From the NCBI GenBank assembly GCA_027924585.1, contig BSBM01000370.1:24981501-25045500 (forward strand): 64,000 nt of DNA, read 5' to 3'. Both the position numbers and the translations under genes were made by a program. Position 1 is the first letter of the stretch. Every line of letters starts with the position of its first letter. Below the pieces are notes generated by a model. It made no database searches. It saw only the letters and a program-made list of their open reading frames with translations, and was not told the origin of the DNA. Origin of the DNA: Larix kaempferi (Eukaryota > Streptophyta > Pinopsida > Pinales > Pinaceae). Shown piece by piece: positions 23,620-33,984 of this stretch.

Positions 23620-24972
23620 ATGGCCACGCCAGGGGGAGGGAATCCCCCTCCCTCCTCCCCGATCTCTGCAGGAGAAGCCTTTCGTAGGCTGTTAGCAACA
23701 TCCAGGAAAAATCCAGCGGCCAATGAGGCTCCGAAATTCGTCAAGAAACTCGACACTATTCCTGAAATCGCACTGCCAGAGGAGCATTCCATTAAAATCG
23801 CCCTGGCTCTTGCTGAAAGAGGATTGGTTGGCCAATTCATGGGGCTTTGGCCCTCAGCCAAAACCACGGATGACTGGATCCAACGTAACTGGAGGCCCCA
23901 ACTGAAGAGCAGTGTCACCTGCTATCCGGCGGGGAGAGGATTCTTTGTATTCGAATTTATCTCAAAAGAAGATCGCGATCTCATCTTCCGAAGTGGCCCC
24001 TATTTCATGGGCGCCCAAGGACTCTATCTGAACAGGTGGTCCCCGGACTTTGATCCTACAGTTGACATCCCGAAAGAGGTTCCGGTTTGGGTAAGACTTC
24101 CGAATCTTCCGATCCATTGCTGGAATTTTCAAGCCCTGGAAAAAATAGGGAACACCCTAGGACGATTCATTGACAAAGCAGAGCACAAAGGCCAGTACTC
24201 CTACGCGAGGATTTGCGTTGAAGTTGATCTGGAGGCAGGACTTCCAGAAGCCATCAAGCTCTCGTTAGGTTCTTGGTCACACTTCCAGAAACTCGATTAT
24301 GAACAACTTCCTTTTAAGTGTCGGCTCTGCCATGAACATGGCCATTTCCAACGCAACTACCCAAAAGCCCAGCAGGAAGAAGAAGGTGAGGGATGGCAAA
24401 GGGTCAAAAAAGGAAAGATTGCCTCCAAATCAAATGAAAAAAGAGCCCCAAGCAATGCACAGAAATCAGATCCCAAAGTTCCGTTGAAGGAAACCGCCCA
24501 ACCTCAAGCTATGATTCAGCAGTCTGTCACCGAGGCCTTAGGAGCAAGCACTTCAGTGATGAACAACCCAGAAACTCCTTCGGTTATTGTCATTCGGGAA
24601 TCCACTCCCCCTGATTCTGTGATCCCTGTTGAGACGCCAGCCCCCCAAGGTGACATGTTGGAGCCAGGGGAAATCTAGCCTGAACCAGCAAACCCTTTAT
24701 ACGGAAGCTCTCCTAAGCGAAGAGACCCTCGGGAAGCTGAAGAGGACTCCGAACCATTTGGAGACACTGATGAAGGATCCTCGGAGTCCGGGAGCACGCA
24801 TGCAACTCCAGCCAAGAACCCAAGGGGCCGGAAACCAAATAAAAAGAAAAGGGAAGAATTCTCTTACGCAGATATTCTGCAAGGCTCCCAGCAAACTATA
24901 AAAGGTATGATGAAAACAAGATCCAAGCATGGCCAGGCCTCTAAAGGGGCTGCCCCCTCTAAAAGTAAATAA
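23620..24972 (+). pseudogene. LINE ORF1 (DUF4283 RNA-binding protein) with one internal TAG
   Basis: The ATG sits in a good context (GCCGCCATGG). The first 352 codons hold a DUF4283 domain (FMGLWPSAKTTDDWIQRNW, then WVRLPNLPIHCWN) and a zinc knuckle whose last Cys is Tyr (CRLCHEHGHFQRNY). A TAG at 24676-24678 stops this frame. The same frame then stays open for 97 codons with the typical LINE ORF1 tail (GRKPNKKKREEFSYADILQG) and ends at TAA 24970-24972, which overlaps the ORF2 start as TAATG. I infer an original protein of about 450 residues with a recent nonsense change. ORF1 proteins coat LINE RNA for retrotransposition. Confidence 0.85.
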
Positions 24973-27900
24973 TGCGGTACATCTCCTGGAACTGCAGAGG
25001 TCTAGGCAGTCCACAGAAAATTGAAGCAATGAGAGACTTAGTAAGAATCAATAAGCCTGAGATCCTGCTAGTTCAGGAAGCAAAAATGGAGGATGCCTCC
25101 GCCCTCCTTGCAGGGAAATCATTCTGGAAAAAAAGCTCCGGGGAAGCTGCCAGCTCCAAGGGAGCCTCAGGCGGTCTAGCCACCTTCTGGGATTCCTCCA
25201 TATTTGATCTGCTTGTTGTTCATAGTACAATGCACTGGATCTACACCAAACTCATTCACAAAGAATCGGGCCACCATGTAAGTTTGTTCAATCTCTATGT
25301 ACCTATTTTGTTAGCTGAAAAAAAAGACTGTTGGGACTGTATTGATGCGTTCCTAAGCCTTCACAGCCCAGAAAATATTATCATTGCAGGGGATCTGAAT
25401 GTCACCCTAAGTGCTAATGAAAAAAAAGGGGGTTCCATCATACGCGACCCCTCTCGGGAATGGGCTGAAGACATCATCTTAGGATGGGACCTTGTTGACA
25501 TAAAACTCTCCAATGGCAACTATACTTGGACTAATAAAAGGCTAGGGCCAGGGCACATCGCGGCCCGTCTTGACAGGTTTCTGGTCCATTCCGCCTTCCT
25601 CACCATGGGCCTCCATGGCTCTTCCAAAATCCTTCCCAATTGTGTATCCGACCACAAACCCATCCTTCTTGATCTTTCCGTTGATGAGAATCTGGACCCC
25701 ATACCCTTTAGGTTTAGTCCCTTGTGGGTCCATCAAGATGACTTTAGTCACATAGTCTCTAGCTCTTGGAGCTTTAAGGTTTCTGGAAACCCCTCGTTTA
25801 TTTGGGAAGAAAAGCTAAGACGACTAAAATTTGACCTTAAGAGCTGGGCAAAGCTCCTGTCCTCCCCGGTCTCTAGCAGGAAAGATGCTCAAACTGCATT
25901 GGAAAATCATCAAGCTCACATGGAACCTGTTCCCATTACTGAAAACATTTCTCGTACCGAAAGCCACCTTCAAAAAGCCTTCCACAAAGCTTGCAGAGTT
26001 GAGGAGGAGTATTGGCGTCAAAAATCCAAAAGCCTTTGGTTAGAAAGTGGTGACAAAAACACCTCTTACTTCCACAAACAAGCTGAAGCTAGAAAAAATT
26101 TCAAAACCGTGAAAGAAATTGACCAACATGGCAATCTGGTGAAAGATTTCGAAGGCATAAAAAAGGCAGCCTTTACCCATTTCCATGACCTTTATACTGC
26201 TCCTCCTGCTGAAACCTTAGACCCTCACGCTTACTCTCTCTCGCTAATTCCCAAAGTGATCCATTCCTCTGATAACGACTTTCTTGCTGCTCCTATTACT
26301 ATGGATGAACTCAAGGCCGCTCTGTCCCATATGGAACCGAACAGCGCCCCTGGCCCGGACGGATTCACAGCCAGATTTTATTCTATTTGCTGGGACATAA
26401 TCAAATATGATCTTCTCCGGATGATAAGGAATTCTCAAAGGCATCATAAATTGGGAGGGAGTACAAACTCTTCTTTCTTGGCCTTGATCCCGAAGGAGCA
26501 AGGGGCCACCAATTTCTCCAGATTTAGACCCATCTCCCTCTGCAACATTGGATACAAGCTGGTAACCAAGATTATCGCCAATAGGATAAAAACAATTCTG
26601 CCGAGGATCATTCCCGAAAATCAAGGAGGTTTCATAAAGGGAAGGAAAATTCTTGACAATGTCATTCTTGTTCAAGAAGCCATCCATTCCAGCTTCCGCA
26701 GAAAAGAGAAAGGAATGGTTGTGAAACTAGATCTCGCCAATGCTTTTGACCGAGTAAGACATGACTACCTCTTCATGGTGATGGATAAATTCGGGTTTTC
26801 CCCTGAGCTCATCGATTGGATAAAAGGATGCATTGGTTCCCCTTGGATAGCCCCTTTGGTCAATGGAAGATCGACAAACTTTTTTCAGGCCTCAAGAGGG
26901 TTGCGCCAGGGGTGCCCGCTGTCTCCTCTACTCTATGCCATTCAGGCCTCCGTGCTCAGCTTTCAGCTAAACAACTGTCAGCGTGATCTTTCCCTCCCCG
27001 GTCTACGTATGGCTCCAAATGTAAAGGACATAAATCATGCCCAATTTGCAGATGACACTCTGTTGTTGGGGGGCGCCGGTTTCCATTCAGCAAGGAGCTT
27101 CAAGAAGGAACTAGAAACCAATATTCAGATCTCCAGAAGTAAGATCAACCTGCAAAAAAGTAGAATATATTCCTGGAACTGCCCGGGGTCAGAAATTGGG
27201 AGAATCACTAGAGTCATGGAAATGGAATGCTTGCAGAACTGGGACTCATTCATATACTTGGGTGTCCCGATCTTTAAATCCACCATCAAATCAACCAACT
27301 GGATCCCCATCATTGACAAGTTAAAAGCAAAGATTCAGAAGTGGGGGGTCGGATGGCTTACTCTAGCAGGTAAAATAGTATTACTGAAAGCTGTTCTTTA
27401 CAGCATTCCTATTTACCAGTCATCTATTCTACTGGCCCCCATCTCAGTCATTGGTAAGATTGAAAGTCTCTTCAAAAAATTTCTGTGGGAAGGTGGAAAA
27501 GGAAATCTGAAAAAGCTACATCTTGTCAGCTGGGACAAAATCCAAAAACCTTACAGAGAAGGAGGCCTCCAAGTAAGAAGCATCCATGCTCAGAATTTAG
27601 CTATGGGAGCCAAACTCCTCTGGCATCTGGTCTCCGGGAAACCTAGCTGGAGTAAGAAGGTTTTGTGGAAAAAATACTTCACTGGGCAGAGACAGCGGTG
27701 CTTAGATAAAAATCCTCTCAATAAAAAAGGATCCCCCATCTTTAAACTCTGTCTCAAAGCACTGGAACAGTTCAGGTCATTATTGTACTGGATCCCTGGC
27801 AACGGGAAAAAAGTCAGAGTTTGGGAAGACTCAATTCTTGGGGAGGAACCTTTGGGGCAGAATCCCGGAATTCAAAATATAAAACAGTGGCTTCAGGAGC

Positions 27901-29222
27901 AGCATGTCCTCACCCTTTGGGACCTTTCTGCCTGGGACAATGATAACAATTGGAATGATTGGAACTTAGGAGGATATCCCACCAGGCTTGAAGAGGAGAT
28001 AAAGCATCTGTTCAAGCTGCTGCAGGGCAAAGCCCCACTGAACCAAGCTGCCAGGGACAAGAGAGGTTGGGGTTCAAATTCTGGAAGTTACACTACTGCT
28101 GAAGGCTATCAAACCTTCATGGCGGTCCCTCATGTTGCCCCAAATCCTATTCGCTGGAAGTTCGTCTGGTCCAATCTGTCCATCCCTAAAGTTGATCTGT
28201 TCTGCTGGAATATAGCACATAGAAGTATCCTCACTGCAGAGAATCTCAGGAAAAGAGGCCTGGAAGGCCCCTCAAGATGTACCCTGTGTAAGAATTATGA
28301 AGAAAGCATTGACCACTTACTGCTTTCCTGTCCCTTCTCAAGAGAGGTTTGGTATGAAGTCCTTCCCACAAATATTCCCAGCTTCGATTTGCCCACTTTG
28401 ACTTCTGATCTCCTTGCCAATTGGGCGGACTCCTCCCCCTTCCATCTTGCCAAAAAAGACCTGCTTAAAACAGTTTGGATGCTGCTCCCCAAGTTTGTTT
28501 TCTGGAAACTATGGCTTGAAAGGAATAATCGCCTATTCAGAAGTGTGGAGAGCCCTCCTTCAAAGGTTGCAATGAAAGCCAAAGCTCTCCTTGGAGAGAC
28601 CATGGACCACAAACCTGCCTCCAGGAATACTCAGACGTTGGATGATAAAGAATCTATATGGCTGACTGCTCTAACTATAAGGGCTCAAACACATCATTCT
28701 GCCAATCCTCCAGTACCAGCTGTTTGGGAAATACGATTGAATGAAGAGGAATTTCTAAAATGGAGACTATCGCAAGAGGAACACTGTATGTTTTTTGACG
28801 GTGCCTCTAAGGGCAACCCAGGTCCTTCGGGAGGAGGAGGAGTGATCCTCATGCCCTCAGGCCCCACTCGATCCACCTTTGCCTGGGGGTTGGGAGTTCA
28901 ATCCAATAATTTTGCTAAATATTATGCTCTGTGGCAGGGGCTCAGACAAGCGATCAGCCTCAACATTCAAACTATCACTGTCTTCGGGGATTCCAAACAG
29001 GTAGTGCAGGCCATGTGCACGAAGTCTAGTCCTTCCAGCCTTCAAATGAACCGGATCTACCAGAAAATAACGATCTTAGCTGGAAAGTTTCAAAAAATTA
29101 GCTTCTTTCACGTGCTGCGGCATCTTAACAAACAAGCTGATCACGAGGCCAACTCTGCTGCACTCCTGAGCAAGAGCACGCTCTCTGTCAATGGTATCGA
29201 GTCCCTCTGTAACATACCGTGA
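24972..29222 (+). CDS. LINE ORF2: endonuclease, reverse transcriptase, zf-RVT and RNase H
   Basis: An open frame of 1416 codons. The N-terminus MRYISWNCRGLGSPQK, then GDLNVT and SDHKPILLD, marks the APE-type endonuclease that nicks target DNA. The reverse transcriptase spans about residues 450-740, with NSAPGPDGFTARFY, RPISLCNIGYKLVTKIIANR, LDLANAFDRV, the GLRQGCPLSPLLY box and the catalytic FADD. A zf-RVT domain follows (WNIAHRSILTAENLRKRG, CTLCKNYEESIDHLLLSCPF). A C-terminal RNase H begins FFDGASKGNPGPSGGGG and ends HLNKQADHEAN. The start overlaps the ORF1 stop in TAATG, suggesting reinitiation. No lesion is visible, so the protein may still be functional. Confidence 0.95.
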   Translation: MRYISWNCRGLGSPQKIEAMRDLVRINKPEILLVQEAKMEDASALLAGKSFWKKSSGEAASSKGASGGLATFWDSSIFDLLVVHSTMHWIYTKLIHKESGHHVSLFNLYVPILLAEKKDCWDCIDAFLSLHSPENIIIAGDLNVTLSANEKKGGSIIRDPSREWAEDIILGWDLVDIKLSNGNYTWTNKRLGPGHIAARLDRFLVHSAFLTMGLHGSSKILPNCVSDHKPILLDLSVDENLDPIPFRFSPLWVHQDDFSHIVSSSWSFKVSGNPSFIWEEKLRRLKFDLKSWAKLLSSPVSSRKDAQTALENHQAHMEPVPITENISRTESHLQKAFHKACRVEEEYWRQKSKSLWLESGDKNTSYFHKQAEARKNFKTVKEIDQHGNLVKDFEGIKKAAFTHFHDLYTAPPAETLDPHAYSLSLIPKVIHSSDNDFLAAPITMDELKAALSHMEPNSAPGPDGFTARFYSICWDIIKYDLLRMIRNSQRHHKLGGSTNSSFLALIPKEQGATNFSRFRPISLCNIGYKLVTKIIANRIKTILPRIIPENQGGFIKGRKILDNVILVQEAIHSSFRRKEKGMVVKLDLANAFDRVRHDYLFMVMDKFGFSPELIDWIKGCIGSPWIAPLVNGRSTNFFQASRGLRQGCPLSPLLYAIQASVLSFQLNNCQRDLSLPGLRMAPNVKDINHAQFADDTLLLGGAGFHSARSFKKELETNIQISRSKINLQKSRIYSWNCPGSEIGRITRVMEMECLQNWDSFIYLGVPIFKSTIKSTNWIPIIDKLKAKIQKWGVGWLTLAGKIVLLKAVLYSIPIYQSSILLAPISVIGKIESLFKKFLWEGGKGNLKKLHLVSWDKIQKPYREGGLQVRSIHAQNLAMGAKLLWHLVSGKPSWSKKVLWKKYFTGQRQRCLDKNPLNKKGSPIFKLCLKALEQFRSLLYWIPGNGKKVRVWEDSILGEEPLGQNPGIQNIKQWLQEQHVLTLWDLSAWDNDNNWNDWNLGGYPTRLEEEIKHLFKLLQGKAPLNQAARDKRGWGSNSGSYTTAEGYQTFMAVPHVAPNPIRWKFVWSNLSIPKVDLFCWNIAHRSILTAENLRKRGLEGPSRCTLCKNYEESIDHLLLSCPFSREVWYEVLPTNIPSFDLPTLTSDLLANWADSSPFHLAKKDLLKTVWMLLPKFVFWKLWLERNNRLFRSVESPPSKVAMKAKALLGETMDHKPASRNTQTLDDKESIWLTALTIRAQTHHSANPPVPAVWEIRLNEEEFLKWRLSQEEHCMFFDGASKGNPGPSGGGGVILMPSGPTRSTFAWGLGVQSNNFAKYYALWQGLRQAISLNIQTITVFGDSKQVVQAMCTKSSPSSLQMNRIYQKITILAGKFQKISFFHVLRHLNKQADHEANSAALLSKSTLSVNGIESLCNIP

Positions 29223-29851
29223 CTGTGACAACGCTGATCCCATCCTCTGTAATTGCTGCACTCAAGGTTCCATTGATCTTTGTCCCAAAATTTGGTGGAT
29301 TACAGATCGTTGCTCCTACGCTCCATGTAACCCACTACAACAGTTCGAGCCAACTTCAAATCGCTCCATCCTTAGCTCCAGAAGCCAGGATCCTACTCTA
29401 GATCAGAAAGCAATAGCTGTGAATCCTCTAATTCTGAACTATGTAATCGCCGAGAAGAAATGGAATCCTCTGCAAAGGAACAAATCGACTTCAACGAAGG
29501 CGTCTCCATCAATGCGAACTAGTCTGAAGACTACGGGGAAAGAATTGCTACTATGGAGATTGCAGCCAAAAATATCCTCACATATCTGGATTTCAAATGG
29601 CAAAGGGTTCAGTTGTTCTAAATCGCCAACAGAAGCTCTAGCGGCCCTCGCTGTACTGTTTTAGTGTGGGAAAACTGTTAGCAGGTCTTTAGTTTTGTGG
29701 ACCATTGATCACCAGTGGACTCTGCCATCCATGACTGAGCAAGGAGTTTTGTTCAAGGAAATTTCCAGTGTAACACAGCCTCCGGAAGCTGATTTTCCGG
29801 CTTATTATTAATCAACCCTCCAGTTACAGTCTAAAAATAAATAAAGATATA
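29223..29851 (+). other. LINE 3' region
   Basis: Follows the ORF2 stop. It carries a 157-codon overlapping frame (29191-29664) of no known similarity. In the ORF2 frame, about 29376-29620 reads as a Ser/Glu-rich coding-like segment with a single TAG. The region ends in an A-rich tail. It could be plain 3' UTR or a decayed C-terminal extension. Confidence 0.6.
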
Positions 29852-30096
29852 AACAATAAACATATAAACTTATATATAATAATTAATCATTAAGTCTTGG
29901 AAGGGACACATTCTTTTGAATGGTCACCATAAGTGCCTCTAGATTATGTATATATTTTCAACACTCTCTTATTGTATATCATCTCTTATCTATTACATAT
30001 TCATTTTTATATTTATTCATGGATTATTTAATAACTTATCCTATTTACATTGGGTATTTACTCAGTAAACAGTAAACGAATTATATTCGTTTCACC

Positions 30097-31581
30097 CAGT
30101 GTAGTCAGACTCGGACTCGGCAAAGACTCGGCTGGCTTGAGACTCGGCCGACTCGGCGACTCAGATCAGACTCGGATGAGACTCCGGCAAAGACTTGGCA
30201 AATAGAAAAAAAATTCAAAATATAGTAAATTTTGTCTACAAAAAATATACTAATGACATTTCTAATCCATATAAATTATAAAACCACATTGTATGCAGAA
30301 ATTCATTAGATCTCCACATAAAAAAATGATAATACAACCTTTGACACTCCGTATTTGTATGCAAAATAATGAACTGAAAGATGATTCCTTAAACAAATTC
30401 ATAAATAGTACTAAGTTCAATTACAATGTTACATAACTCAAAACATTTGCATCTCTTCTCAAAGCTTAAGGAGATATTTTAAAATAAGGAAATTGAATTA
30501 TTTATTATTATAAAAATAAAATAATAGTTACATTTAATAGTTAAAAATTAAAAAAAAATTGATTAATATTATTTTTATAAAATTAAAAATAAAATAATTT
30601 TTAATAATATTATTAGAATTTATTATTATTATTATTTTAATAATGTAATAGCCTTCAAGATAGTTGTATTTAATAGTTTAAAAAAAAAATGATTAATATT
30701 ATTTTTATAAAATTAAAAATAAAATAAGTTATTATAATTTATTATATTAATATAATTTTAGTTATGTAATGGCCTCCAATATAGTTATATCTAATAGTTA
30801 AAAAAATTTAAAAAAATGATTAATATTATTTTTGTAAAATTTAAAATAAAATAATTTAGTTTTTAGCATTAACGCAGTCGAGCCTAAGGCAAGTGGCCCG
30901 AAGTGACAGGCGTCCCTGCATGCAGGTTTTTTAGGCGGATGGTATAAAAACAGCGGAGGGGTATTATAACTTTATATTATTAATATAATTTTAATTATGT
31001 GATGGCGTCCGCACGTGTATGTTGTAGTGCACCTATCGCACCTCCACTTAGCTCGCCAACGCCTCCACAGCGCCTCCACTTAGCTCGCCATAGACAATCA
31101 TAGCCACACCAATGTGTGTTTTTCGTTTTTGATTGTCAGATCAATCCATCCCCTCTCGTGGGTTTTTTATTTTTCATAGACCCGGCCTGTGCACTAGTGC
31201 GTATGATATGATCGCATCAATACAAAGGTTGTAGACGCGGGAGCGGACTTCTATTGCTGCATCGACCCTGAGAATAATCCTCGACAGAAGGGCGAGAAGA
31301 TACACGGTGTAGGTTGGGATAACATGGAATTAACACTTGGCTACTTCTTTTTCAAAGGCGCCATCAAGATTTGAAGCATGAACATGAAAACAATCTCAAG
31401 TTTGAGCCGAGTTTGGACGAGTTTGAACCGAGTCTGGACGAGTTTGGATGAGTGGGCGAGTATCAGCGAGTATCGACGAGTCACAAGTTTGGAGGGCGAG
31501 TATCAAGCGAGTACTCGTTTGGCAGGTGACTCGGTCAAACTCGGCAGACTCGGCGAGTCTCAGCCGAGTATGATAACACTG
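30097..31581. mobile_element. non-autonomous hAT element with ACTCGGC subterminal repeats
   Basis: Perfect 8-bp target duplication GTTTCACC (30089-30096 and 31582-31589). Left end CAGTGTAGTCAGACTCGG and inverted right end CAGTGTTATCATACTCGG. Subterminal zones (30105-30200 and 31395-31570) are filled with GACTCGGC and GGCGAGT-type repeats. The middle contains an AT-rich tandem array and GC-rich CGCCTCCACTTAGCTCGCCA repeats (about 31039-31091). The short reading YFFFKGAIKI near 31340-31372 may be a transposase trace, but it is too short to call. The insertion landed across the end of the LTR and its target duplication. Confidence 0.92.
30500..30865. repeat. AT-rich tandem array, about 128 bp by three
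   Basis: GATTAATATTATTTTT recurs at 30561, 30691 and 30818 within larger similar units that include TAATAGTT and TAAAATTAAAAATAAAATAA. It lies inside the hAT element. Confidence 0.85.
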
Positions 31582-31592
31582 GTTTCACCAAA

Positions 31593-33770
31593 CCATACTT
31601 ATGCATTTTTAAATCAAAACGTAGAGAAAAGTTTTAATTAAATGCCATTAATGCAAAAATGCATGTATCCATGTAAACTGAAAGGGGAAACTGCCTGTGA
31701 TGAGTCCAAATATCCTCTGAAGACCATGTGTGCCCATGTCTCTGCTCAAATCACCCCAAAAATGCCTTTGTAGCTCTAATCAAACTAATGTAAATCAAAA
31801 CTTAGGAAAAGTTTTAATTAAAATCCAATTAATTAAGAACTGACATGAAACCAAGGGGAAAAGGATCACAATGACTACCGAAGTCAAGAACACTGCTAAC
31901 TAATGCCAGCACATGTATCTGCCATGCTGCTCTGCACTGTTGACCAAGTCAAATTGTTGAAAAAGTCAAACTTGGTTAAACTGACTAATCTGGAGGAACA
32001 TTCTGCAATCTGACCCAATGGGTTGATAGAAGAGCCAAATGGGTATCCAAATCATCAGTAGAGTCAAAAAATAACATGTGCATGGAAACCATGCACGATC
32101 ATGAAAAATCTGACTGTAGAACATTGTGCAAAGAGTCCACCACCCATACAGAAATGACTAAGCTATGGCAGTAGTGACCAATCGGATGGAATATACATAC
32201 ATAAATGACCAAATGGGTATCCAAATGTGTGCTCAAAATGCACGGATGCTATGTACAACAAAAGATGGCCAACATGTCCCTCAATGATAGGATTGGCTAC
32301 ACACAGACTGGCACCAACAATCACTAAATTCATTGAATATCTATGATGGAGGCATGATGATGTATCTATATGTCTAAGAATCTAATATGATGTTGTATTG
32401 TTGCTATGAAATGTTCCAAGTGGACTAGTAGTAATGTACATCTGCAGTGTCAATTTACGTAATAGACATAGTACATATAATTGCTTAAGTGTGAATCATC
32501 ATATAGCATAGTCTTGAAAACATGATGATATACCACATAAGTATCTTCAAAAAAGTTATCGGATTAATGATCTAAGAACACACAAGTACCATGCAAATAT
32601 TTCAAAGGACTAATTCTCTTTGGGGTGGAGATGGATAACTCAGAGGTTTGAAAGTGAATTGGCTCTAGTCAAATGTTTGACTCAAGGTAAGGGGTTCAGG
32701 GAATCCTTTGTGGTCTACACCAATCAACCGAAAAGCAGTAACATGTGTCAACATAGAAGGGGTGTGTTATCAGGTACCTTTCCCTTGATCCCAATAGTAA
32801 TAACTAATATGTCCCTTTATTATGCTTTTTCTTTTTCTTTCTATTTTCTTTTTGCACGTGATTAACGTATTGGAAGATATTGGCCCTAGTTTTACACCTC
32901 TCGGATACCAATGATTACACGACCTTAGCTTCGCTACCAGCAAGCATCCATAGCCAAGGGAGCTGCCACAACAATGCATTTGAGTGCAAATAGGCATAGC
33001 CCTACTGCCAGTGAGCATCCATAGCCCCAATTGGGATTACCTATTCTTCCAACCATTAACAATTTTATAACAATAGCATAGGGAAATTTGGATCTTAGGA
33101 GAAGGCATTGCTCAATTGTAGCTCTCCCTGACCATTGACAGTCGGCCATGGGGAGCATACCTGAAAACTTCTCGTACTGAGGATTCACTACAACACAACA
33201 ACCCTTAGACACAGTTATAAGAAAGCAAAACATAGATGGGTGCTATATCCATAAAGGGGGTGAACAAGAGTCAATCAATCAACTTCAAGCCAATGGGGTG
33301 TGACCAAAGATGGAGTGGTGTGGATGAAATGATAAACGCTAAAAGATGGAACGAAAGAATGGGGAATAGTCCTTAGAAATTCCAAATTAAGAGTAGTCAT
33401 CTTGGTGCATGGTATGTCATTAAATCAAGAAACCTTCACCCTCATCAACCTATGCAAGGTACTCCTAGCTATACTCATCAATCAAATACAATATAGCATG
33501 AAGTAACAGTAGAAAGTATAGTACAGCATCAAATAATACATCATCATCATCATCATCTAACATTGCATACTAGTAGAATAAAGCTGAAATATAACATCAT
33601 CTCATGGTCATCACACCACTCATATCACATTTAAGGCCTATATATAGAAAAAAAAATGGGCCACAGCAGTCTGGAATACATCAGCAAACTAGAATAGAGT
33701 GAAGCAAAAATAAGTCATAGTATGCCTCTACAATATATGGCATAACAGGTCCAGCATACACTAAGCAAAC
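31593..33770 (+). repeat. dispersed repeat copy A, main part
   Basis: Matches 53278-55140 in reverse complement. Examples are the AAAGTTTTAATT stretch near 31634, the TTGACCAAGTCAA stretch near 31942, the CACTACAACACAACAACCC stretch near 33186, and the GCAAAAATAAGTCATAGTATGCC block near 33703. No coding similarity. It was one piece with 21530-21625 before the LTR element inserted. Confidence 0.75.
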
Positions 33771-33984
33771 TATCACAATGTGCATATCCATCATGGACCA
33801 TCTCTCATGCTACAATCCATCTCGGACAATCCAAGGGCTGAACATACACCATGTACCCAAAATGTCATAAAGCACCCCAAACATGGTGTAAACACTTTTG
33901 GAGTAACCTGAATGTCTATAACATATGTCCAGTCATTCCGATCTAACAAGGATGGTAATTAAGGCATTTACTCTCCCCCATCTC

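Larger units (their letters stand above)
23514..29851 (+). mobile_element. L1-clade LINE with RNase H domain, near complete
   Basis: A GC-richer 6.3-kb block inserted in the AT-rich LTR. It has two ORFs in the order gag-like then endonuclease/reverse transcriptase, a 3' region of about 630 bp and an A-rich end (CTAAAAATAAATAAAG). The likely target duplication is AATAATAAA (23505-23513) and AACAATAAA (29852-29860). ORF2 is fully open. Both the nearly intact coding and the nesting show that this is one of the younger insertions here. Confidence 0.9.
23471..30094 (+). repeat. 3' LTR of the non-autonomous LTR element, split by a LINE
   Basis: The LTR occupies 23471-23513 and 29861-30094, 277 bp in total. 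The two parts read continuously when compared with 21626-21920. The LTR ends CGTTTCA before the CCAAA target duplication. Confidence 0.82.
21626..31587 (+). mobile_element. non-autonomous LTR retroelement carrying a nested LINE; right end hit by a hAT
   Basis: LTRs start TGTAATAAACAAAATATATA at 21626 and 23471. The target duplication CCAAA is at 21621-21625 and, after the hAT insertion is taken out, at 31588-31592. The internal region (about 1.55 kb) encodes only a retropepsin-like fragment and a coiled coil, with no reverse transcriptase or integrase. A purine-rich tract (AAGGGAGAGGCAA, 23457-23469) precedes the 3' LTR. No clear primer binding site was recognised. The LINE sits 43 bp into the 3' LTR, and the hAT sits two bases beyond its end. 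Confidence 0.82.

Noticed and set aside
25048-25751. Minus-strand frames inside LINE ORF2
   Set aside because: Shadows of the 1416-codon ORF2 on the other strand.
30905-31100. GC-rich segment suggesting a tRNA or rRNA fragment
   Set aside because: No cloverleaf pairing seen; it is made of short direct repeats (CGCCTCCACTTAGCTCGCCA) inside the hAT element.
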